A DNA stretch of 64,000 nt from Syncephalis plumigaleata (taxonomy: Eukaryota > Zoopagomycota > Zoopagomycetes > Zoopagales > Piptocephalidaceae): positions 682,001 through 746,000 of the forward strand of contig JAIXMF010000008.1 in assembly GCA_025201365.1 (NCBI GenBank), written 5' to 3'. This document shows, in pieces, positions 12,360 to 22,045 of the stretch; the first letter of the stretch is position 1; each line of letters opens with the position of its first letter. A program made the translations under genes and the position numbers. The notes beneath the pieces were generated by a model. That model made no database searches, was not told the DNA's origin, and saw nothing but the letters and a program-made list of their open reading frames with translations.

Positions 12360-14003
12360 CTAGACTCTTACAAGCCAATATCGACTCAATCTCTGTCGTA
12401 CGAGTATTACGGCCATACTAGCACCGAAAACAATCATTATACCAGCGTAGAGTATTAATGGCATGTAGCCACTTTCATCCTTAGTTGCATCGAGGATGGC
12501 ACCGGCAATGGGTGATCCAATTAGATTACTGACACCGGTGGATGCATAGATCATACCAGTGGTAGTGGCTATACCATCCATGCCTAACATCATCATGGTC
12601 ATTCTAGTGTGCACGTATAAGACAAGTGGTCTACCTACCAAATACCACGGTGATTACCACAGGAGTTAACGCGGCAAATCCACCCATGAATAGGCCGTAT
12701 AATAAAGAGAATATAACCAGCGGTGGCATACCCGTTGAGGGAAGCCATATGGCCAAACAGACTATACCGGCAGCCATGACACTGCCTACATATGTATTGA
12801 TACGACCGATATAATCGGATGCCCATCCTAGACCAATACGACCTAGTGCCGATGCACCATTCATGATGCTCACAAGAGTGGCACCGTCCGTTTTGGAGAA
12901 ACCAACGGAAGTAGCATAGGCTGTACATGTCATTGTTGTTATTAATGTACTGAGAATACTACGCATATGTATATCGTTGACTTGCCTGGAATGTAATAAA
13001 ATGGTACTAAATAGCCTAGACTACAAAAGATATTCGTAATCCATAAGCCAAGAAAGGCCGGGTTCTTAACACGTTCCCATAGCCATTGACGTGATCCAAC
13101 GGCTGCTGCATTATCAGTATGATTTGGTTCATCGACTTGAATAATATGAGTTGATTTCTCGACGATCTCATTTGATGACTGTGGATCAAGTGTGCTATTA
13201 GTTGCATTCTGACTGGTTTCCCTCTTTTCTTCTTCTACTTCTTCAGATACTGGTGTGGATGCTATTGTCGATTCGGATTCTGGTGGCGATGATGACGACG
13301 ACGATGGTGGTGGCGGTAATCGAATACACGCAATGGCAATGAGCATGGCCACTAATATACCGGCAGCTAGACAGCGTAGTGTCCATGCCACACCGATGGC
13401 ATCGATAAGCTTACGGGTTACTGGGGCCATAGCCATCCCGCCTAGTCCGGATCCCGATACTGCAATGCCCGTGGTGAAGCCGCGTCGTTTATCGAACCAA
13501 CGTGCCGGTGCCGCGACCACCGGGTAGAAAGCAAATGACGTGCCAAGACCAAGCATGAGACCTTGTGTTAAATAAAGATGCCAAATCTATAACAAAGCCA
13601 TTGGTACATGTGCATGTGCAACCATTTTCTGTGTATGTGTGCGTGTGCATGTGTAATAGTTTACCTCGGTAGCCCATGAGGCTAGCAGCAATCCAAGACA
13701 CATCAAAAGAGTGCCTACAGCCATAGTGATACGATAGCCTATCCGGTCACCTAGACGGCCGGTAAGTACGCCGAATAGACCAAGTGACGCGTAAGACACG
13801 GAACCGATGAATGACAGACTGGTGGTGGAGGCACGACCACGATAGGTATCCTGATATTGTTGTTGAAATATGCCATAAGTATATTGCACGCCATACATGG
13901 CGAAAAGCGCGAGAAAAGAGGCGAATACAACTATCCAGCCATAGTCACGCTGATAGTTGAAGTGTAGCCAACGACGAGGTGTATTCGTAATGGTATTGGT
14001 CAT
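12360..14003 (-). CDS. Monocarboxylate-transporter-like MFS protein
   Basis: Twelve-helix transporter of the monocarboxylate porter group, probably at the plasma membrane; the substrate cannot be told from sequence. Exons (minus) 14003-13665, 13586-12986, 12920-12639 and 12583-12360 give 481 aa. Typical blocks are DYGWIVVFASFLALFAMYGV (TM1), GLGTSFAFYPVVAAPARWFD with KRRGFTTGIAVSGSGLGG (the RxGxxxG-type TM4-5 region), then after a Ser/Pro/Glu-rich cytoplasmic loop GLWITNIFCSLGYLVPFYYI, LVSIMNGASALGRIGLGWAS and TGMIYASTGVSNLIGSPIAG. The intron at 12985-12921 is GC-AG; using it restores FYYIPAYATSVGFS, whereas no GT donor keeps frame. Tail to tail with MFSD5 (76 bases apart). Confidence 0.82.
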
Positions 14004-14897
14004 TAGTATTCTTACGTTTCGTAGAAATAAGTAGGGTTAATGTAGGGTGGTTGTTGTCGTTGTTTAGAACTAGAGGAGCGTAACAAGTTGCATATGCGTT
14101 CCTCCTAGTCGGTCGGAGAAAAAAGGAATGAAAATGGGCCGGAATAGGGCAGAATGCGACGATTGGTTCGTTCGTTGATTGCGCCATTAAGAAGAATTAT
14201 ATATAAAATCGTGTAATCACTATCAGTTAGTACAGACTTAAAAGACGCCAACTACTCACCCTGTAAGCATTAGGTGTTATGTTTTAAGTTACTCCTTGGA
14301 TAGCGTATGGCAAATCATCGTAATGCATAAAGCGACAGAAATAACCAAGGATTACACTTGTTTGTTTGTGCCATGGTGTTGTCGTCATTCATACTACGAA
14401 TATAGGCTATTTAAGTCGTAAATAGCCCTTCCAAATTGCTTGAACCTCGTTAATACGTCTAACTAAAAGAGCAGCGTAGCATGCGCTGACATACATATGC
14501 ACTGCTGAATAAAGCAAACAGTCCAGTATATTTATAGCATGGCATTCCTGTTGCATTGTGATACACACTTACGACAATACGTAGAGGTGTGCTCGTTGGT
14601 GTAGCCCAGGAGGAACATCCGTGTGAGATAACAAAGGGCACGACTTGACTGCCAAGGTCTACTGCTTCATTAGCTTACTTTTTCCGACCATCGTTTCTTC
14701 ATTTGTTTTGCGTATCATAATCCACTGGCACTGTTGAACGTACACGAACACAAGCACAAACACAACCCTCTCTCTCTCTCTCTCTCTCTCTATTCTACTA
14801 TATAAAAACATACTTGATAGTGTAGGAAATCCATCCATCAACCGAACAATAAATTCGTAACTAGTTAATACTTGAGCATAGCGCTTGTTGTGCTATC
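14004..14897. promoter_or_regulatory. Divergent intergenic region, MCT-like / F-box-like
   Basis: 894 bases between two outward-facing genes. It contains a TA-rich element readable on both strands (about 14197-14210), some 195 bases before the transporter start, a (TC)n run at 14768-14791, and a TATA-like box listed separately. No gene seen. Confidence 0.45.
14799..14808 (+). promoter_or_regulatory. TATA-like box of F-box-like gene
   Basis: The sequence tatataaaaa lies about 90 bases before the start codon, directly after a polypyrimidine (TC)n run. Position and match suggest a core promoter; there is no direct evidence. Confidence 0.45.
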
Positions 14898-16388
14898 ATG
14901 GAACCATCCACTAGTCAACTGGTAAAGATGCTTCGGCAACTACCATTGTCGAATAGTCTACGCTTCATGGCCTATCTCAATTACACTTCATTGATCGAAT
15001 TGATAATGACGTGTCGTCTAACCTACATAACCATAAGAAATAATCCGCATCTATGGAAGTATCTCTACGATTACATATTCCTCAGTGGACCCTACGGTAT
15101 GAAAGAGTGGGACTTCCTATACTGGTGCGCGAGGAGCAATTGGTCAACGAGCGAGATACCGCTAACCTCCGAGGCACTACTGGATCGATTGGACTGGTAT
15201 GACGTGTACCGTCGACGCGTACTTACCGAGAAGAATTGGCAAGCGGGCCATTTCAAGTATAATGCGCTTAAACCTGCCGACGACTCGAAAGCCTTGAATG
15301 AACGTCAATTCCGCGCTGAAGCTGGCACCGCCGTCATTGTGTCGATGGTCAAGCGTGTCAACCGCGATACCACCCAGTATGTTCTAGCGGGTATAGAAAG
15401 TAATGGCGCCGTGCAGAACATCGATGTCGCCTCTACCGACTATCCCGACATGGTTGCCATGAGCGAGTGGTGTAACGAGCGCGACATCGACGACAATGAA
15501 TGTACGGAAGCGTTAACGGATCGATTCGCCATTGTGCTCGGCAAATGTCACGGCAACAAGTACGTGAACGTCTACACGCGCGGCAACTACAAGCTACACC
15601 GATGCATTCCGATTGCAACCGATCTAAAGCTGATTAGTGCACGGGGACAATGGGCATTCTTTATAAATAATAGTAAGGGATTCTGGGGTCCGTTCGACCA
15701 ATTACTCATATATGATTTGGAAAATAATCAAAAGTATACCACGCCATTTACGCAGGAGCAACATACTATTTGTATTTACAAAGCAACCACCTCCTATGTT
15801 ATATTCTTTACAGCACGACTCACTAGCAACATGAGTGGTGGTTGTGTCGAGTGGACATTCTACAAAGTATTGCAAAGCGGTAATGTAGTTCAATTGCAAA
15901 GTAACCAGATCCATATGAGTTCAGATGTTACCAGAATTAACGCTTGGTCTTGCGATTACTTTTACGTACAACTCGATGCGTATGTTCGAGAGAAACGCGA
16001 GTCGCAATACGTTTACCTGATATCGTTTCGCAATAAGCATGATACTAATGTTGCCTATGACCATTATTTACATCGCTCGTTCACAAGGTATAGTCATTGT
16101 AATATCGAGTATTACGATTGCATCTTTAAGGATATAAAGACTAAAGTGGTCGAACCCTACATTGAATGGTCGTCCGTTTACCGATACAGTCACCTTATCG
16201 GTGACATATTCGTCGTTTACCAGGACAGCAACACTGGATTCAACGCGTTTCTCCTGGATATCGAACGAGGAAGGATTATACGTGGAGCCAATTGTTTCTT
16301 CAGTAAGTCCTGTCGATCCTTAACCACCGGAATCGCTTTACTTTCCTCGGTTGGATTCTTGACCATGTGGGAGTATGGAGCTCGCTAG
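14898..16388 (+). CDS. F-box-like protein, intronless
   Basis: Single exon of 496 aa. The N-terminal 60 residues fit a loose F-box: a leading LPLSNSL, then FMAYLNYTSLIELIMTCR and NNPHLWKYLYDY, with the usual Leu/Pro start, spaced hydrophobics and the LW near the end. F-box proteins bind Skp1 in SCF ubiquitin ligases. The remaining 430 residues carry repeated aromatic beta-strand-like segments, perhaps a propeller, that I cannot assign, so the target is unknown. The central third (about 15080-15620) is visibly richer in G and C than the flanking introns and intergenic DNA, with ordinary coding character. The gene has no intron although the conserved genes around it average several. The F-box call is moderate; the open frame itself is convincing by length. 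Confidence 0.62.
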   Translation: MEPSTSQLVKMLRQLPLSNSLRFMAYLNYTSLIELIMTCRLTYITIRNNPHLWKYLYDYIFLSGPYGMKEWDFLYWCARSNWSTSEIPLTSEALLDRLDWYDVYRRRVLTEKNWQAGHFKYNALKPADDSKALNERQFRAEAGTAVIVSMVKRVNRDTTQYVLAGIESNGAVQNIDVASTDYPDMVAMSEWCNERDIDDNECTEALTDRFAIVLGKCHGNKYVNVYTRGNYKLHRCIPIATDLKLISARGQWAFFINNSKGFWGPFDQLLIYDLENNQKYTTPFTQEQHTICIYKATTSYVIFFTARLTSNMSGGCVEWTFYKVLQSGNVVQLQSNQIHMSSDVTRINAWSCDYFYVQLDAYVREKRESQYVYLISFRNKHDTNVAYDHYLHRSFTRYSHCNIEYYDCIFKDIKTKVVEPYIEWSSVYRYSHLIGDIFVVYQDSNTGFNAFLLDIERGRIIRGANCFFSKSCRSLTTGIALLSSVGFLTMWEYGAR

Positions 16389-16573
16389 AGGGGGATACTA
16401 TTAGCATGTTGATTATCCATCTTTTCTCTTTGTTTGTCCGTCTGTCTGTTTGTTTGTTTATATATATATTCACATATGATAAAGCCATGATTATCATTGT
16501 AAGAGGAGGATGCGCGCGTGACTTTTTCTTTTGCACATACGAATATTTATTATTGTTGTATTTTTTTCCCTCT

Positions 16574-17338
16574 TTACTTGTTACTTGCTTGATAATAATG
16601 ACCGCTTTTACCTCCTGTCTTTTCAATCACTCTAATGGAATCGATGAGAATACTTTTATCGGCTGCCTTACACATATCGAACACGGTGAGTGCCGCAACC
16701 GATGCCGCAGTGAGCGCCTCCATCTCAACGCCTGTCTTTCCCGTGCACGTCACCGAGGCCATAATGTCGACTCGACGATGTTCGGGTATTAGTTGCAAGT
16801 CAACGCTGACATGCGACAACTGAAGCGGATGACACAGCGGAATAAGATCTGCGGTACGTTTTGCTGCTTGAATACCGGCCAACTGGGCCACTGCCAATAC
16901 ATCACCTTTTGCGTTTTTCGTATTGTCTGCCACGAGATGATAGGCCGTGTCGCCAAGATGCACACTAGCACTTGCTCGTGCCATTCGCTTCGTAATCGCT
17001 TTATCGGACACGTCAACCATAGCAGCGCGACCTGATGCGGGATCAATATGTGTTAGACGAGGTGATGCTGATAATGCACCATTCTCATCATAATCATGCT
17101 GACTAGATTCATCTATTTTATGTACACGACTAGTGTTGAACAATCGTATGGAAGTTGACATTGACGGGTGGGATGCTATAATATGATATGCAATGGGACG
17201 TGTGAATAATAATTGCTTAGAATGAGAAAATCGCTTTTCGCTTGTTATAGTCGAGAATGCTGTAGAAATGTTGTTATATTGTGTTGTTGTCGTTGCTCGA
17301 GTAGAATCGATAGCATGTTCGTCTAAGCGACACAACAT
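16574..17338 (-). CDS. MoaC, cyclic pyranopterin monophosphate synthase
   Basis: Completes the first step of molybdenum cofactor synthesis, converting the MoaA product (3',8-cyclo-GTP) to cPMP. The MoaC domain fills about residues 92-254: [20 protein letters not shown], then [20 protein letters not shown] with the catalytic [21 protein letters not shown] and [11 protein letters not shown], which hold the catalytic Asp and Lys. Family residues are all present. Two starts are possible. ATG at 17336-17338 is preceded directly by an in-frame [18 protein letters not shown] at 17161 looks like a mitochondrial presequence and leaves a short leader. The gene lies just downstream of MoaA on the same strand: 69 bases from its stop to the first ATG, 246 to the second. 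A bicistronic transcript or an alternatively spliced MoaA-MoaC fusion is discussed in the findings. Confidence 0.95.
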   Translation of the reverse strand: MLCRLDEHAIDSTRATTTTQYNNISTAFSTITSEKRFSHSKQLLFTRPIAYHIIASHPSMSTSIRLFNTSRVHKIDESSQHDYDENGALSASPRLTHIDPASGRAAMVDVSDKAITKRMARASASVHLGDTAYHLVADNTKNAKGDVLAVAQLAGIQAAKRTADLIPLCHPLQLSHVSVDLQLIPEHRRVDIMASVTCTGKTGVEMEALTAASVAALTVFDMCKAADKSILIDSIRVIEKTGGKSGHYYQASNK

Positions 17339-17407
17339 TCATAAGGATCGACTCGATTAATTCAAATTGCGTTTCAGTTTATGGTAGCTCACCTACTATG
17401 ACTGTAA

Positions 17408-18925
17408 TCACCCACCAATCAATATCATCGGCCGATTATCTGAATTGGCTAATGCCGTCATACCTGCATGCTGTGCGCGCTTACGCTTTACTCCCGCACC
17501 GATTGCTGCCAATAGCTGATCATCGGAATCGCCATTACGTATTCTATCGCGTAGATTCACCTCTTCATTGCCAAATAGACACACCTAAATAGCTGATGAG
17601 TATGGATGTCAATGGTAAGATTACTAGTGTCATTACCTTTAGATTACCATCGGCAGTAATACGTAGTCGATTGCATGTACCGCAGAAATGCTCGGACATT
17701 GACGTAATAAATCCAATCTGACCTGTATGTCCAGGAACACGGAATGCCTATTCGTACAACCAATTGTTAACTCATACGATTATACAATTTACTCATATTG
17801 CTTACCTTTGATGTATCATTTGGATCATCCGACAACTTCTCCACCGATCCATGTCGCTCTTGAATCGTTTGCAACAGTTCTCGATACGGTACTAGCTTCT
17901 TCTGTTCCCATCGATTGCCTATTATAAGCATTACATAAAAGTAAATGGGTTATTATATGTTATGTAATTACGTGTAGTATCCACCTCATGGATGATAATA
18001 CTTGCCTCCAAATGGCATGTACTCGATGAAACGTATATCCACCGGTCGATCTCGCGTTAAAGCGACGAAATCCAACACCTCCATGTCATTGACGCCACGT
18101 ACTACGACACAGTTCATTTTCACTTTAGGCACGCCTACTCGAATGGCTTCATCGACACTTTCCAGTACACGCTCCATACCTAATTGATCGATTGATTGAG
18201 TAGTCTCGTATTAGTATACACAAAAAGAAAGCATAATCATCAAAACAAACGTCGCTCACCTCGTCTACGTGTCATAATCTCAAATTTAAATGGATCAAGT
18301 GTATCGAGACTGATATTTAGCACGTTCAATCCATTTGCTACAAGAGCAGGTAGTTTTCGTTTCAAAGCAACGCCATTACTCGTCATGCCAATCGATTCAA
18401 GTCCTAGAGATTTTAATTGATTGAGTCCACCTATACACGTACAATCCATTCATTAGATATACAGATAGGCATACGTGTTTACAATAATGATGATGATGAA
18501 ATCGTACTTACCTACAATATCTAGAATATCTTTACGCACAGTAGGTTCACCGCCAGTTAAACGAATTTTCGTGACACCTGCCCCGACAAACAATCGAGCT
18601 AGTCGTTGCAGTTCCTCTGGTGTCAGTAGTTTCTCCGAGGGAGTTAAGGGCACACCTTCTGCTGGCATGCAATAGGTACATCGTAGTTACAACGTTCAGT
18701 CAACGAGATACGTAAATAAGTATGCTGTCTCTGATGGCGATCTTGTAATTCGGGTGCCACGTAGGGTCGTGCCTTGTCAATATTGGCTATTTTTGCTTGA
18801 ATACGCAAGCGTTCCGTTGAAGCGGCAGCATTGGCATTGGTACGTAACGGTGTACTTTCATGACCATAATATCGACGTAGTCCGTTTGACACCAGTCTAA
18901 CAGACGAGCGTGACACTTTAAGCAT
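17408..18925 (-). CDS. MoaA, radical-SAM GTP 3',8-cyclase (one-base shift in motif)
   Basis: Radical-SAM enzyme that starts molybdenum cofactor synthesis from GTP, mitochondrial in fungi and animals. Exons (minus) 18925-18512, 18430-18260, 18179-18006, 17918-17806, 17747-17637 and 17584-17408. [20 protein letters not shown] is a good presequence. Visible motifs: RISLTERCN then [10 protein letters not shown] (first Fe-S cluster), [78 protein letters not shown] (second cluster), VCLFG, and a C-terminal Gly-Gly just before the stop, which the family needs. The intron at 18005-17919 is GC-AG. Exons sum to 1160 nt, one short of a whole number of codons: between CNY and RCTYC one base is missing near 18682-18684. 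Without it the protein would be 386 aa. Confidence 0.93.
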
Positions 18926-19387
18926 TGCTGAGATTGCCGGTTCTTGACTTGAAGTAACAGTGTAGCGTAGAGCAATCAAAGAAAAAGGAGTGGCTTACCG
19001 TTCAATTATCGTAAGGTGACAATAGGATAGGTGAGATAAATGTATAGAGTTAGGCTTAGCATCATTAAAGAAGCCATTCCATCTCATTGTATACACGAGT
19101 GAATTGTTCACACACTTTTACCATCACATGTTGTGAGACACGTAAGTAGTGTGCTTGATTAAGCGATAACGTCTTGTGGTTGATACGTTCCACGAATTCA
19201 GCTACTTTGTTAATTCAGATAAAATAAACATACTAGAAATGTAATCTTTCTTTATCAGTTGCACTTCTGTTCTATCAAGATGAACGGATATACTGTTTCT
19301 ATAACAACCAATGGAGTATAATAAATAACATTTTATTCGTATTATTCATGGATCTTTATCCTAATAACAACATCGGCAAATAGTCCT
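18926..19387. other. Gap between MoaA start and TAM41 stop
   Basis: 462 bases with the TAM41 3' end (AT-rich with agataaaataaaca near 19215) and the MoaA promoter. The MoaA frame stays open a little upstream of the chosen ATG but only with non-ATG codons. No gene seen. Confidence 0.45.
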
Positions 19388-21093
19388 TTAACGTCGCAAT
19401 ACTCCTTTACGAAGCTTAGCGAGTGCATAACGAATGGAAGGAACAATACCCGCTGTTACAATGCCTTTGGCCGATTGACTAATGGCAGGCCATCGAACTG
19501 TCTTATGAACACCTAATTGACTATGTATCAGTATGCTGCTATTATCCAACTCGTACAAGAGACTGTGCTGTGCACTTCACTTACTTTGTCGTACATAGAC
19601 GGATAATGCAGGTGATTGTGCCATGGATTGACTTAGTTTAGGCTCATCTATCATGCGAATAGTTAACATCACGAGTAATCCTTGTTATACTCATGTATCT
19701 TCTAATCTATATCACTTACCTCCTACGTAGTCACGTCGACGATTCTCGTTAACAAGCCAGTGTTTGTGTTCAAGTATCATACGATTGTAGAAACGATCAG
19801 GCAATTGTCGAATAAGTTGCGATCGTATCTCTGGATTATCATTTTGCTAATATTGCCATAATCATGATTATTATTATACAAAGATATATATACAAAATCA
19901 TAGATGCTGCCTGCTTCTCATAATGACTTACCTCATATTGATCTGCACCGATGCTCACCATATGATCATCAAGTCGATGAATAATGGGCGCGTATAATTT
20001 CTTAAAATATTCCATTTGTGCCCGTACAATATTGGCCACTTTATCGGGATTCTCACCGCCTAATTGCATTCGAAAATCACCTAATGAATCATGGTATCAT
20101 ATGTATAAATGAAACAGCTATCCGATTATCTATTCCATGCATTACCTGTAAATGATAGTCCTGCTACTGTCATGAACAATTCCTCAGAGGTGAATCGACT
20201 CGGTAGTAGTAATAGTGCTGCACGCATGGCATGTAATCGATTCACTCGATTAGCCAGACGTATACGATAATCATCCTTAATAATACGTAACTAGTATGGC
20301 AATCAATACATTAGTTTGTTACTTCATTAGACGAGTATATGCTAGCAATAGCAGTAATACATTACCGGTTTCTGCATTCGTCCAGCCAGGTAGAGTGTTT
20401 CCCATTCTAAAAGATCTTGACATAGTGTGTCCACCGATACAACACCATACTTGACACGCTATTCATCGAGAACATACACATTGTTTGATTAATAAACAAA
20501 AGAATAACTATATATATATACGATAGCGTAATATAAAACGATACTTGCCATGCCTTCAATCGTAACAAATGGATTAAACCATACACCAGCGCCAAATTGT
20601 TCTTGTACTGATGTTACCGCGCTACTTCCCAATAATGATACAACACCGCCATAATGTCCAGGATGTTGTTGCAAGTTAACACTATGCCAATGAGCGGGAT
20701 GACTCACGGCAAAGATTAGGTCAACGAGCGGTGGCTATAGCGTGGTTCGTATGAATACAAGTAGAAGACGGTGAGCATGTAGACTTTTTTCTTTTTTACG
20801 CGACGAGCACTTGTGCTAACACTGCTTACCTCGCCAACGGAAGTAGCACCGGCATTACTCGACTTACTAAAGTAATTGTAGCCTTGTTGACGGAATACAC
20901 CGCTGCCATAAGCGAAGGCAAAGCGTACAGGTGCACGAAACTGATCTAACACGCGCTTTAAATCGCTATCAATGTTAATTAGAGGAGAAGGTGTGGATAC
21001 TGCTTCTGGTGTAAAGTCATGTTGCGTGTCTGCCTGCTCATTCGTGCTGTTGTCCTTGTTCGTGGTCGAGGAGAAGGCTGGATGACGCGTCAT
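19388..21093 (-). CDS. TAM41: TAM41, mitochondrial CDP-diacylglycerol synthase
   Basis: Makes CDP-DAG from phosphatidic acid and CTP at the matrix face of the inner mitochondrial membrane, the precursor of cardiolipin. Exons (minus) 21093-20830, 20734-20549, 20458-20366, 20290-20146, 20080-19932, 19846-19720, 19647-19585 and 19512-19388 give 383 aa. Family motifs: FAFAYGSGVFRQQGY (nucleotidyltransferase G-S loop), VDLIFAVSHPAHWHSVNLQQ with the acidic metal ligand, HPGHYGG, GAGVWFNPFV, MRVKYGVVSVDTL, ENPDKVANIV, LPDRFYNRM and the C-terminal GIVTAGIVPSIRYALAKLRK, which matches the membrane-binding tail. The intron at 20548-20459 is GC-AG and joins VTIEGM to RVKYGVVS exactly. ATG at 21162 is an alternative start adding 23 residues. 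Confidence 0.94.
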
Positions 21094-22045
21094 TGTATTA
21101 TAAGGGGGAAGATAGGGTGAAAAAACGGAAGAGTGATAGAAATACGGTGAGTTTATGATCATGAGGGGAAGAGTTAAGAATTAGTGCAACAAATTCGATA
21201 CTTTCCTATGCTACATGTAGTATATCCATCTATGTTATTGCTGTAGATTCAGTTATTCAGTATTACATTGTCAATAAAGATAGATCGACTAGAATAGACT
21301 GGCATACATGCATACATTCGAAATGGCAATCTAATGAGAAATCTTTTATTGTTCCTAATAGAAAAGAATTATTGTATTAGCATCATTGCAATTGGATCAG
21401 TTCAGCAATAATAAGGAAATGGACGTGTGTGCGTGTGCATGTATAAACATGCAAAGACATACTCGCGCACTTATGAGTATTTCTCAAAAATGATCCTAGC
21501 ATGTTGCGATGAATGAATAAATCAAGTCGAGCGTAATGGTTTGGAGGGAACATTTTACGAATAGGATCAACTTTGATACAGTTTATATTCGTAAATAAAT
21601 GGATCAAAACACAGTATATGTATATAGAACTAATATATCATGTCTATGCGTATAGATGAATAAGTGGTGATGAGTGAGTGAGTGATCCAAGCAAGAAAAA
21701 TCCAATGATAGGTAGAAAAGCGACGGCTGCCGTTATCAGGGATAAGGAGCGCGCATAGAAATCAGTGAAAATACGAATAAACAGGAAGCTATACAGGAAA
21801 GTTAAAGTAGTAAAGAAAGAAAACGACTCTTTGTCAGAATAAAAAATCTAGAAGGAGAGTGTGTCGAATCGACCCTATATCCTATCTAGTTGAACCATGA
21901 CTATCCTCTAATATTACCGTAAGCCTGTTAGACACAATTCATAAAAGATCGATATAGATAGATATAGATATATAGATATATATATATACGTCGCATGATT
22001 CGATACATGTTGACTAGAATCATAGTCAATTAGTAATCCTTGACT
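21094..22045. other. TAM41 promoter and bZIP 3' region
   Basis: About 950 AT-rich bases (the first 69 may be coding if TAM41 starts at 21162). A gataga/tata run lies at 21952-21990. No supportable gene; short open frames on both strands lack coding character. Confidence 0.45.
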
